Origin: Panonychus citri
Taxonomy: Eukaryota; Arthropoda; Arachnida; Trombidiformes; Tetranychidae
DNA: 64,000 nt
Direction: 5' to 3'
Assembly: GCF_014898815.1 (NCBI RefSeq)
Contig: NW_026515539.1
Coordinates: forward strand, 3,038,001-3,102,000
In this document: positions 1 through 10,058 of the stretch, in pieces
Layout: every line of letters begins with the position of its first letter
Position numbering within the stretch: the stretch's first letter is position 1
Translations under genes and position numbers: made by a program
Notes under the pieces: model-generated
The model's input: the letters and a program-made list of their open reading frames with translations, nothing else
Databases searched by the model: none
Told to the model about the DNA's origin: nothing

Positions 1-247
1 TTTCAATTCATCTTGATCAATATAATGGTTTTACCAGTTGCTCACCTAAATTGAAAATCTCAATCTCATCATACAGTGCGCGACATAAGTTTAAGAATCA
101 CTTCTAATTCTATATAAGTATTCGTATAAATCGCCATAAGGACAAGGTTTAGTCCTTTTTTCTTCAGTAAATCTAAAAGATCACAAATGAATTACAATGA
201 TAACCGAATAAGAGAAAACTTCCAGGTACTTTCACGATTCTCATCTA

Positions 248-476
248 CAGCCAAAGACTTTGAGTTTGCAACCACTTTCTAAATCATTCACGCAGTTGAA
301 TATAATCAATGAGAGATACAGTTAACCCAAAGATATGATGATAAGTCTGTCCACTAGTTTAAGTGATGTAGTCTTAAAATGGTCAACTGGTCAGATATCA
401 AAAGTTATCTTTATTTGCTTATCATTGACTGCGTGAATGATTTAAAAAGTGGTTGTAAACTCAAAGTCTTTGGCTG
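248..476. mobile_element. Short inverted-repeat element (MITE), TA target site
   Basis: Both ends carry a roughly 50-bp imperfect inverted repeat beginning CAGCCAAAGACTTTGAG, and the element is flanked by TA at 246-247 and 477-478. It is 229 bp with no coding capacity, which fits a non-autonomous Tc1/mariner-type element. A truncated copy in opposite orientation lies at 52,408-52,584. Confidence 0.75.
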
Positions 477-488
477 TATATCATAGTA

Positions 489-805
489 CAATAATATGTA
501 TAATCTTGACACAAGTTCGACTTGAACAATTTTCAGCTATGGAAAAATGTCGCATATTGATTGTTCGATGGTTAATAGGATTGATTTTCAAATCGATTGA
601 TTCATTTTGAGCGGGAAATTATATCAGACATTTCAAGTTAATTCTGAAGCTTCAAATCTAACTGAGCATTCATGACAATTCTCATGATTGCTCACTGCTG
701 CCATCTAAAGATAAAATTAGATAACCTGAAGCAAGAAATCCTCGATATTTTAGTGATAATATTAAGAACAAAAACTTTTTTACTTTTTATCCAAAATTTT
801 GATAA
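489..805. repeat. Dispersed direct repeat, second copy at about 6036-6342
   Basis: This stretch (starting near TAATCTTGACACAAGTTCG) recurs almost unchanged at about 6036-6342 in the same orientation. It holds no open frame I can support. It appears to be part of the block duplicated together with the secreted-protein and DXO-like genes. Confidence 0.7.
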
Positions 806-810
806 TTATA

Positions 811-1166
811 CAGTGTTTCCCGATTGAAGAGACCAAATTTTCGATTGAGAAAACCTTTTTTTTCATTTGAAGTAACCGAAGATAAAAATTCGAATTTACA
901 TATTGTTAGTTTTTATATGGAGAAACCCAAATGGTTTTACTCGTATACCAATCGAGATCAATGATACGAGACTTCGGGCCTTCATTTTTTGGCTATTAAT
1001 GTTAAAGAAAATATGGGTTTACTAATGTTTCATATTCAAAATCATCATACATGTGATTTCGACTTAGAATTAATTAATTAATCACAATTAAAAGTCATTT
1101 TGTTTCTTCAAATGAAAAAAAGGTTTTCTTACTTGAAAGTTTGGTTTCTTCAATCGGGAAACACTG
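811..1166. mobile_element. Short inverted-repeat element (MITE), TA target site
   Basis: The ends are an inverted repeat of about 65 bp starting CAGTGTTTCCCGATTGAAG. TA lies immediately outside at 809-810 and 1167-1168. The 356-bp element has no open frame. Its outermost bases (CAGTGTTT) match those of the foldback element at 26,954-27,448, so the two may use the same transposase. Confidence 0.75.
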
Positions 1167-1641
1167 TAAATAAGAAAATATTTTGAAATGATGCATCGAA
1201 TTGAGTGGGAAAAAATTAGGTCACCAATTGATTATAACGTTAGACTCGAGCACCGATACAACGATTTAAGACAATCAACGAGATAGAGTAGATGAGCTCT
1301 ATTACAGTGGACCAATATTATTATATTATATTGGACCAAAGAAAAGGGGTGATGAAAAGCCCGAGGGTTTAGTCAGTTGGCTGATGTTACATGACTAAAG
1401 TCAGGTTAAAATTTGTCGAAAACTTTTCAATTGATTAAGAGAAAAACAATTAAATTCAAAGTCATATGTCAATATTGATTAGATGCACGGAAATAATATC
1501 AATTTAATAAATTCAATAATCAAGATTAGTTGCAAACAATCAAGATAATTTTGAATCAATCGATTAATGGTTTCATGGATTTGGGGTCAAAGCATAACTC
1601 TCGTGTCGCAAATACAATCGTATCTTTCATCAACTTCAACA
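1167..1641. other. 3' flank of secreted-protein gene 1, duplicated
   Basis: No gene seen. From about 1407 to 1640 the sequence is the same as about 4478-4700, which lies downstream of secreted-protein gene 2. The two genes were therefore copied together with their 3' flanks. Confidence 0.6.
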
Positions 1642-2497
1642 TCAAGTACATTTCGTTTTAGTACAGAGGTCAAATGAATGTCTTTTGGTCATTGCGCGGA
1701 TTTTTAAATTGGGTTCAACCTTACAGCGTATACTCCCAGCTATCTGATTATAACTGTTACTCTTAACAGGTATCTTAATTTCCAATGGGACTGATCTGAT
1801 AGATTCGATACAGTCTGAACATGAAGTAAGACATCGCTCTTCGAGAGTACCGGTTAACTTATGATAGCGAGGTCTTGATACTATTTTCACCCGATGTCCT
1901 GGTTTAATGGTGCACAACTTTGCCCCCTCTTCAATAAGCGATTCCTCGGAATTTAAACCAGATTTAATAGCCAATTGACGAATACGTCTCTTTAAACTTT
2001 CGAAACTTCTTGCATCCAATTTATCGGCTCCTTCGTATTGAGTTGTAGAACTTTTAATGAATTTCAAAGTAAAGGTACAATTAGCACTTCCAACACCACA
2101 ATCAAAGGGTTCGCTAATTATTTCCTCAGGACCAACTAAATAGCCATCGTTATCTAAGAAAATAAAAATAACATCAGTATCAGTGGTTGAGCAGTTTTAA
2201 AAATTGTTACCATAAATGTAGGTGTATTTGCAGGTAGTCGATCCATCTGAACTTATGGCGGTCCAAGTGTCTTCTAGAACTTTAGTTGATATTAGTAAAC
2301 ATAAAAATATAATGAAACTAAAATTCATTTTCTTCAATAAAAATTACTTCAGTAATTGACCAAAAAATAGATTTAAGTTATCAATTAACTGAACCAACTG
2401 ATTAAAACTTACCAGCTGATACAAAGTAACCAAAGTTCATCGTTGCAAGCAAAACAATCACTGCGAGGATAAAGGTTGGATTGAAAACTTTTGCCAT
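1642..2497 (-). CDS. Secreted Cys-containing protein 1, unknown family (3 exons)
   Basis: My splice model joins exons 2413-2497, 2211-2246 and 1642-2153 at good GT-AG sites. It gives 210 residues, and the total exon length (633 nt) divides by three. Exon 1 encodes a clean signal peptide (MAKVFNPTFILAVIVLL and on to FGYFVSA), so the product should be secreted. The mature part has about 10 cysteines, including CLTSCSDC; I do not recognise the family. The 5' part (promoter, signal exon, intron 1) and the 3' flank are nearly identical to gene 2 at 4726-5383, but the mature exons are not. Intron 1 contains a second in-frame start at 2328 with its own signal peptide (MNFSFIIFLCLLIS), as in gene 2. 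The existence of a gene is fairly sure; its function is unknown. Confidence 0.65.
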
Positions 2498-3289
2498 AGT
2501 GAAAATTAAGATTTGATTTAAAAACGGAGAAAAATTTTTACGCACTTTAATTAACAAAGTAAATCAGTTATTTAAATTGATTACTGATGACAATCAAAAC
2601 TAATGGTTTAATCAGAACTGATTTGAGCTTAAATAGCTTCCTCGAAACTTGCTTGACTTGAAGTGTCTCAATCAATGGACATACGAATGGATATTATAAT
2701 AATAATAGTGGTGATGTCGATATCTTAGCTAATTAACTAATTATACATTCATTTATTTAAAAAGTTTCTAATTTTCTGTAATAAATTTTACTTGTCTTTT
2801 CAGCTAATTACCATCTCGAAACTGAATTATTAATCAGAAACGCTAACGTTTATTAGTAAACAAGTTAAATTGTCCAAGATCAAAACTGTTAACATTGTTA
2901 GTTTGTAAATTTTCGTTGACAATAATTAATTAATTTGTTTCTTGTCCCACAAGAGATTGTAATTGATTATTATGCTAATTAAGTTACTCTGTTAATCTCA
3001 TTATACAGTGCAGATCATGAGTTTAGAAATCGATTGATTTTTTAATTATACACCAAAAAATTAACCATTAAGGGAATAAACCTTGGTGAAATTCCCGAAA
3101 GCATAATGCATCATATGATATTAGTAAATATGCAGATAGAATAGCAGATATTGAACAAGGGTCGATCAGAGTATTGTAAATACTAATAGTATAATCTGAT
3201 GATCTTCAAGCCTCGATAAGATCTTCTTCCATTAGCTGATCAATTTGACCTTGTCTGCGACTCTGCTGATCTCTTCGGTACTAACAATC
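2498..3289. other. Upstream region of gene 1 and 3' flank of DXO-like copy A
   Basis: Positions 2498-2990 match 5384-5890 upstream of gene 2, which makes this a duplicated promoter region. Positions 3110-3289 match the 3' flanks of DXO-like copies B and C (about 8450-8520 and 11,280-11,445). No gene seen. Confidence 0.6.
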
Positions 3290-4455
3290 AACGGTACGTT
3301 GATATATAATAATCTAGGTATCTATGATAATCAGGTATGAATTTAGTAAATGGCTCATCTAATTGTTGACAAACAATTGGATTTTCATGAGAATGGTTGA
3401 ACCGATAAACAAAATTAGACTCGATTATCTGAGTCTTGATGAAATCCATCGTTGATAGAAGACAATCAACCATTGTCTTTGGGCTCCAGCCCTTTCGATG
3501 CGACGGCATTTTATCTGTGTATTCCCATTGTACTTTTGTGAGGTTAACCTTGAAATCTTCATCTCGTTGACCTACAACAATGAAGTTAGTATAAGAGAGT
3601 ATGGATAAAGCCCAAAGCCCAACAAGTCTTGAGTTCCAGGCGTGGCAGTGCCGACGTCAACTTGACTTTTGTTTTTAGTGAAACAATAGCGAGAGTTGTA
3701 TAATTTATGAAATAAATGCCGAAAAAGCCAAATGACATGAAAAGAATCACGAAGTCCACCATAGTAGGTTGAAAATATCTTACCATTGAAACGTCGATAG
3801 GACGAAGCATTTTGAGTGTCCGTTTGACGAGCAATTGAATTTTTTCTCATCGTCGTGTCCACTTCATGAAGAACAATTTTGTCACCAATCTTGACACCAA
3901 TAATGTCCCAATCGTTCCACTTATCATAAGGTGAACTCATAATTGTGGTTAAAGAACGAATATCGGTGATAAAATCTGGCTCCAAATTAGAAAGAGTCTC
4001 GTCCAAAATAAAATCGATTCTGTTGTCCATATACCAACGAAGAATATGAAGATCGCTTGGACATCGAGACCAAACAGTTTTAGGGTCGAAATTTTGCAAC
4101 AGGTTCAACTCATTTGGGCCTCTTGTTAAAAGGCTCAAGTATCGTAATTGTGATTTATCAGGTAGGTAAATCTCCTTGTTCAATTTTCTATCGATTCTCA
4201 GAGAAAAATAACCAATTCTTTGAGGTTTCATCAAACAAGTAGATCGCGAGTAAGTTTTATCAAGGTCAATATTCAACCGTCCGATTATTGGCACATCAGC
4301 GTATGGGTTTAATGTCGGAGTTGGTCTAGTTTCCTCTGTAGCTTGTACATTCTCGAATGAGACAATTGCTTGTCTTGGTACATCCGAAGGTTCGGAACAA
4401 ACAAGACTAAAGCAAAAATAAGATTCGATTGAATCAATAATCAATTCTAGCATTT
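3290..4455 (-). pseudogene. DXO/Rai1-like pseudogene, copy A
   Basis: The reading frame matches copies B and C closely but is broken in several ways. The 5' end is missing: homology stops near 4455, where the 3' flank of secreted-protein gene 2 begins. The segment coding for the GYKFE motif is deleted, a second deletion removes the EIKT region, and the C-terminal part (3288-3509) is in another frame. The family (DXO/Rai1/Dom3Z) normally acts on incompletely capped or NAD-capped RNA 5' ends. This copy cannot encode such an enzyme. Confidence 0.8.
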
Positions 4456-4725
4456 TAGATACTGGAAATTTGGTTAACATTTGTCGAAAAATTTTCAATT
4501 GATTAAGAGAAAAACAATTAAATTCAAAGTCATATGTCAATATTGATTAGATGCACGGAAATAATATCAATTTAATAAATTCAATAATCAAGATTAGTTG
4601 CAAACAATCAATACAATTTTGAATAAATGGATTAAAAATTTCATAAATTTGGGATCAAATCATACCTGTCGCAAATATAATCTTAACTTTCATCAACTCA
4701 TAGGAGCTAGAAGATGATATTAATA

Positions 4726-5383
4726 TTAATTATTGAATACAAAAGAATCTTCGGAGTTATCAAAAGTTAATTCGTAAATCTCATATCGAATCCCACAATT
4801 GTTATCCCTGAGTCGTGCTCCTTTAGCGTTTTCACATTCTGTCCAAATATTATCAACAAGATCGCGAATACAAGATTTACAACTATCGTGGCTCAGTCCA
4901 TTCCAACACTTACCGATAGCCCAAGCGCTATCACCACCGATATTTGAATGTTCTAGAGTCTTAATTCCATTCAAAGGAATATTTGTCATGACTTTGTGAA
5001 GAGCTTCACCAACGGCGTCAGACGATGTACCGGAGGGCAATTTTGCTGGACTACAGCGTTTCTTTTTTCCACTTCTTTTTCTTCTGATCATTGGGTCCAT
5101 TTTTCTATTAGATTCAGCTCTAATCGATCCACCTGAACTTATGGAGGTCCAAGTGTCTTCTAGAACTTTAGTTGATATTAGTAAACATAAAAATATAATG
5201 AAACTAAAATTCATTTTCTTCAATAAAAATTAATTCAGTAATTGACCAAAAAATAGATTTAAGTTATCAATTAACTGAACCAACTGATTAAAACTTACCA
5301 GCTGATACAAAGTAACCAAAGTTCATCGTTGCAAGCAAAACAATCACTGCGAGGATAAAGGTTGGATTGAAAACTTTTGCCAT
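4726..5383 (-). CDS. Secreted ginkbilobin-2-like (DUF26/Gnk2) protein, 2 exons
   Basis: Exons 5299-5383 and 4726-5132 join in frame (492 nt, 163 residues). Exon 1 is a signal peptide, the same exon as in gene 1. After a basic stretch with RRKR, the mature part shows the DUF26 signature C-x8-C-x2-C (CWNGLSHDSCKSC), an upstream Cys followed by a LPSG motif, and KGARLRDNNCGIRYE, which corresponds to the family's GARV...C...Y(E) end. Gnk2 proteins are secreted, mannose-binding antifungal proteins of plants, and I know no well-characterised animal member. An alternative start at 5214 inside intron 1 stays open into exon 2 and gives a different signal peptide. I am confident of the domain pattern; the role in this animal is unknown. 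Confidence 0.75.
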
Positions 5384-6476
5384 GGTCAAAATTGAGACTT
5401 TATTTAAAAACGGAAAAAAACTTTACCAACTTTAATTAAATTTTTTTTAACAAAGTAAATCAGTTATTCAAATGATTACTGATGACAATCAAAACTAATG
5501 GTTTAATCAGAACTGATTTGAGCTTAAATAGCTTCCTCGAAACTTGCTTGACTTGAAGTGTCTCAATCAATGGACATACAAGTTGATATTATAATAATAA
5601 TAGTGGTGATGTCGATATCTTAGCTAATTAACTAATTATACATTCATTTATTTAAAAAGTTTCTAATTTTCTGTAATAAATTTTACTTGTCTTTTCAGCT
5701 AATTACCATCTCGAAACTGAATTATTAATCAGAAACGCTAACGTTTATTAGTAAACAAGTTGAATTGTCCAAGATCAAAACTATTAACATTGTTAGTTTG
5801 TAAATTTTCGTTGACAATAATAATTAATTAATTTGTTTCTTGCCCCACAAGAGATTGTCATTGATTATTATGCTAATTAAGTTACTCTGTTAATATTTTC
5901 AAGGCTTATATTGATCTTGAAGCTTATTATCTAACCTCTCTAATTATACTAAATTTATTAATCAAAAATCTAAAGTTTTCTAACAATCAAGCCAAATGTA
6001 AGCTCGAAATTTTGGCCATTACTTAGTTGTTTACCTAATATAATCTTGACACAAGTTCGACTTGAACAATTTTCAGCTATGGAAAAATGTCGCATATTGA
6101 TTGTTCGATGGTTAATAGGATTGATTTTTAAACCGATTGATTCATTTTGAGTGAAAATTATATCAGACGTTTCAAGTTAATTCTGAAGCTTCAAATCTAA
6201 CTGAGCATTCATGACAATTCTCATGATTGCTCACTGCTGCCATCTAAAGATGAAATTAGATAATCTGAAGCAAAAAATCCTCGATAGCTGAGTGATAATT
6301 ATTAAGAACGAAAACTTTTTTACTTTTTATGGAAAATTTTGATGAATACAATCAAGAAAAATTAAGTTATCAGATTGAAGCTTAAGGTTACTCTTAGACA
6401 CATTGTTGCCAAGAACAACTTGACCCCTAATTTTAATTACAATTAGAATTGAAAAAATTGGACGAAACGCAATCGG
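5384..6476. other. Duplicated upstream region and dispersed repeat, no gene
   Basis: Positions 5384-5890 repeat 2498-2990 (5' flank of gene 1). Positions 5911-6030 recur at 19,800-19,920 and 26,840-26,953 inside PMCA introns. Positions 6036-6342 repeat 489-805. I see no coding exon. Confidence 0.6.
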
Positions 6477-6600
6477 TGGTAAGTTCCGAAAAGTCATCGC
6501 TAAAACAGTCAAATAGAAAGACAAAGTTTCTAAACCAAATAAAACTTATCATTTAAATAGAAACTTTATTATTATTTGATTGAAAATTTGGCTCATTAAT
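6477..6600 (-). pseudogene. DXO-like fragment D (start codon region and 5' flank only)
   Basis: About 40 bases (6477-6515) match the first codons of copies B and C (MTFRNLPPIAF compared with MTILDLPPIT). The sequence beyond (6516-6970) matches their upstream regions. The rest of the gene is absent, so this is a duplication remnant. Confidence 0.6.
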
Positions 6601-6616
6601 TAAAGAAAGGGAGTTA

Positions 6617-6763
6617 CAGGGATGCCCTATGGGTATGCCCTATGGGTAGTGTATGAAAGTAAATTCGCATATTTTTCTAATTGAAAAAAAAAAATCTCAA
6701 AATCTTTTTTGGTCCTCTTGTAACAAGCTTTTACTTTCATACACTTCCCATAGGGCATCCCTG
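6617..6763. mobile_element. 147-bp MITE with TA target duplication
   Basis: The inverted ends begin CAGGGATGCCCTATGGG, with TA at 6615-6616 and 6764-6765. The paralogous upstream regions of DXO-like copies B (about 10,185-10,210) and C (about 12,865-12,890) read straight through the same site with a single TA. They are clean empty sites and prove the boundaries. Confidence 0.88.
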
Positions 6764-6999
6764 TAATTACATCACAAACGGTAACTCACGAGATATTGTA
6801 ATCAAGATTATCCTAAGGACTCATCTTTGATGTTCAATTATAAATAAAATAAATATTATAATACATTACAGAGATTACTGGGATAGACAATTGGTCCCAG
6901 TTAAAGCGATTATTTTTATTGTTTGAAGTTTTCAAGTGGAGTTAAAATTGACAACTATCAAACTATCAGATGTAGATAATGAATGGATTGATGTCAAAT

Positions 7000-7525
7000 T
7001 AGTTTTGTCTCTTTAACTTATCACGCTCTTTGCACCGGGATTCGCCTTGGTGATAAATAACGAATTGGAAGGTTAAGAGATTTTGATTGTTGACTTTTTT
7101 TCGACCAACTTAAAGATAATTTTGAATCAAGTGATCGTTTTTGTGGTAAGTCTTTAATTTTTCTTCGAGATTTGTAACACTTTGAACATGTAACACACGA
7201 ATGGAAATGATAAACTAAAAATTTAGATACTTTTGGAATATGGATCAGAATTGAGAAACCAAACCAAGTACCGAGCACGGAACCAATTTGGACGAAAAGA
7301 TCGATCCAAGTCATTTTCGGTGTATAAGCAATAATAATTGACGGTTCTTTGGTTTGGTCCATAACTAGTGTACTAAAGTTTCCACTTATTGAGACTAGAG
7401 AACGACCTTGAGTAAATATCGCAGTTCGTGAGCAATCAGATTGAGCATTAAGACGAAAACAGTCATCGACAATTGAATTCGTGAGTCGTCAATAAGTAAC
7501 ATTTCCATTCGATCAAAAGCTCAAC
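7000..7525 (-). pseudogene. DEG/ENaC channel pseudogene fragment (C-terminal third)
   Basis: This is a close minus-strand copy of the end of the channel gene at 29,776-31,215, including TM2 (WIDLFVQIGSVLGTWFGFS) and the basic tail. In the paralogue a CGA codon follows NVTY; here it is TGA (complement at 7489-7491), an in-frame stop. Homology ends near 7525, so only the C-terminal third is present. Confidence 0.85.
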
Positions 7526-8762
7526 AATTAATAAAATAATCACGATTGACAATTTATTATGACTTTATGAAAGCCTTTTCTGTCTTGTTCTTTTTCTTAT
7601 CAACTTTTCAGATGATTTGTTCGCCCTTCCGAATGATCATGGGTCACTTTGTATCAACTCATTAGAATTTCTTATGCATGGATCAGCTAAAAACGACAAG
7701 TGAACCACAAAGTGCCATTAAAAGCGCGTTTGTCTAGCGATTTCCAAGTAAAGTAAAGGGGAATCACATTTCCTTCAATTACTTTCACTCATAATACCAA
7801 TTAAGGTTTTCTAATGATAACTAATTGTGATTAATTAGAAAAACAATTATAAAATCTCGTGAGAAATGTTAACCTTACATGGTAGTTTGATTGATCAAGA
7901 TAAATCAGTGAATAGGAAGTTAATTAGCTATTATAAAATAAGCAGCGGAAGATTGGATAATCTGAGTCATTATTATTATATAAAAAATTAACTAAATCAG
8001 ATGATCTTTATGATTAACTGTATTAGTTTGCACTTTAATCATTAATTTAATTATTGTCTAGATGATTAATTGTTTGCTATTCAAATTACATATCAGATCA
8101 ACTGATATCGCTAATTAAATTGTTCAATCAAACTCAAAATTAGGATAAAGATGATAATGAAGACCTTATGATCAGAGGATTAAAAGATGATTAATCTAAA
8201 AAATCAAATCATGAGGATTATCTGCTTGTTAGTTATCAATTTGATCAACTTGTACAATAATTAAATGAGTTTCTTGACTTTTCATTTCTTAATCCAGTCA
8301 ATTGAATGATAAAAGAGTTAATTTATCGGTTGTTGATTAAATTGAGAAAATATCGATGGTTTCATGTTGAAAATTTGTATTAATTTATTAACCTCAAATT
8401 GGATATTGATTGATAATTGGATAGAACAATTAATTTGTGTCTATTACAAAATAGGAATATGATCTGAATAGCAGATATCGAACCAAGGTCGATCAGAGTA
8501 ATACAATTATTAAACTAGTGGCAAAATCGGTTGAACATTTTAACGCCTTTGAACGGAAAATTAAATCGTTGAATATATTGATTTTAATAACTTGGCTTTG
8601 GCCTTCGCACTAGCATTCACATCATTAATACAAAGTATCGACATTCATAATAACATTATAATAATCATTCAACTGATGTCTCCACAATCAATTTCTTACA
8701 ACGGCTAGGCGGCTTGACTTTTATATTTTGTACTTCGACCTGCTCTCCTGATTCCTTGGGCA
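7526..8762. other. Gene-free stretch, 3' flank of DXO-like copy B
   Basis: AT-rich with no supported exon. Positions 8160-8520 are homologous to about 10,980-11,340 downstream of copy C. About 8095-8265 recurs inverted at 21,890-22,060 at the PMCA duplication junction. Confidence 0.55.
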
Positions 8763-10058
8763 CTAAAAATTAACGTACCAATCAGGTATAAATTTGGTAA
8801 ATGGCTCATCTAATTGTTGACAAACAATTGGATTTCCATGAGAATGGTTGAAACGATAAACTATATTAGACTCGATTATCTGAGTCTTGATGAAATCCAT
8901 CGTTGATAGAAGACAATCAACCATTGTCTTTGGACTCCAGCCCTTTCGATGCGACGGCATTTTATCTGTGTATTCCCATTGTACTTTTGTGAGGTTAACC
9001 TTGAAATCTTCATCTCGTTGACCTACAACAGTAAAATTAGTATTAGAGAGTATGGACCGAGCCCATAGACCAACAAGCCTCGAGTGCCAGGCCCTAGAAG
9101 CATATCGAGTTTTTATCTCGACGAATTCCATGTCATTTATGGCGGCATCTAATTGACTTTTGTTTTTAGCGCAACAATAGCGCGAGTTGTATAAAATATT
9201 ATGTTGACCTACCTTGGTCACTAAAACGCCATGGAAAGAGTCACGAAGTCCACCGTAGTAGGTTGAACATTTCTTTCCATCGAAACGTCGAGTGACCAAC
9301 GATTCAAATTTATATCCTGCATAAGACGAAGCATTTTGAGTGTCCGTTTGACGAGCAATTGAATTTTTTCTCATCGTCGTGTCCACTTCATGAAGAATAA
9401 TTTTGTCACCGATCTTGACACCAATAATGTCCCAATCGTTCCACTTATCATAAGGTGAACTCATAATCGTTGTTAAGGAACGAATATCGGTGATAAAATC
9501 TGGCTCGAAATTAGAAAGAGTCTCGTCCAAAATAAAATCGATTTTATTGTCCATATACCAGCGAAGAATATGAAGATCGCTTGGACATCGAGACCAAACA
9601 GTTTTAGGGTCGAAATTTTGCAACAAGTTCAACTCCTTTGGGCCTCTTGTTAAAAGGCTCAAGTATCGTAATTGTGATTTATCAGGTAGGTAAATCTCCT
9701 TGTTCAATTTTCTATCGATTCTCAGAGAAAAATAACCAATTCTTTGAGGTTTCATCAAACAAGTAGATCGCGAGTAAGTTTTATCAAGGTCAATATTCAA
9801 CCGTCCGATTATTGGCACATCAGCGTATGGGTTTAATGTCGGAGTTGGTCTAGTTTCCTCTGTAGCTTGTACATTCTCGAATGAGACAATTGCTTGTCTT
9901 GGTACATCCGAAGGTTCGGAACAAACAAGACTAAAGCAAAAATAAGATTCGATTGAATCAACAATCAATTGAGATGATTCACCATCGTTCCAACCAAAAG
10001 GCAATGAAACTCGATGATAAAGTTCAGTAGTTATCGGAGGTAAGTCCAGAATAGTCAT
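8763..10058 (-). CDS. DXO/Rai1-like decapping-nuclease homologue, copy B, likely inactive
   Basis: This is an uninterrupted frame of 431 residues if translation starts at the ATG at 10,058. That ATG sits just after a splice-acceptor-like TTTTCAG, and the family is about 400 residues. DXO/Rai1 landmarks appear in order: RIGYFSLRI near residue 110, SSPYDKWNDW, YAGYKFES (the family GxKxE glutamate), FVEIKT, then a C-terminal GW...FIPDWYV region. Between GYKFE and EIKT the family has an acidic E-x-D that binds the catalytic metals. Here the aligned residues read NSRYCC, so both acids are gone. The product is therefore probably a non-catalytic RNA-end binder or a decaying gene. It lies in an array with copies A, C and D in the same orientation. 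Confidence 0.8.
   Translation of the reverse strand: MTILDLPPITTELYHRVSLPFGWNDGESSQLIVDSIESYFCFSLVCSEPSDVPRQAIVSFENVQATEETRPTPTLNPYADVPIIGRLNIDLDKTYSRSTCLMKPQRIGYFSLRIDRKLNKEIYLPDKSQLRYLSLLTRGPKELNLLQNFDPKTVWSRCPSDLHILRWYMDNKIDFILDETLSNFEPDFITDIRSLTTIMSSPYDKWNDWDIIGVKIGDKIILHEVDTTMRKNSIARQTDTQNASSYAGYKFESLVTRRFDGKKCSTYYGGLRDSFHGVLVTKVGQHNILYNSRYCCAKNKSQLDAAINDMEFVEIKTRYASRAWHSRLVGLWARSILSNTNFTVVGQRDEDFKVNLTKVQWEYTDKMPSHRKGWSPKTMVDCLLSTMDFIKTQIIESNIVYRFNHSHGNPIVCQQLDEPFTKFIPDWYVNF

Noticed and set aside
5911..6030. A PMCA fragment, since the sequence also occurs in PMCA introns
   Set aside because: Only intronic sequence is shared (19,800-19,920). It is a dispersed repeat with no PMCA exon nearby.
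9400..9420. An EVD motif (LHEVDTT) in DXO-like copy B as the catalytic E-x-D
   Set aside because: It lies before GYKFE, where DXO proteins have a cap-side strand. The catalytic E-x-D falls between GYKFE and EIKT, and there the acids are absent.
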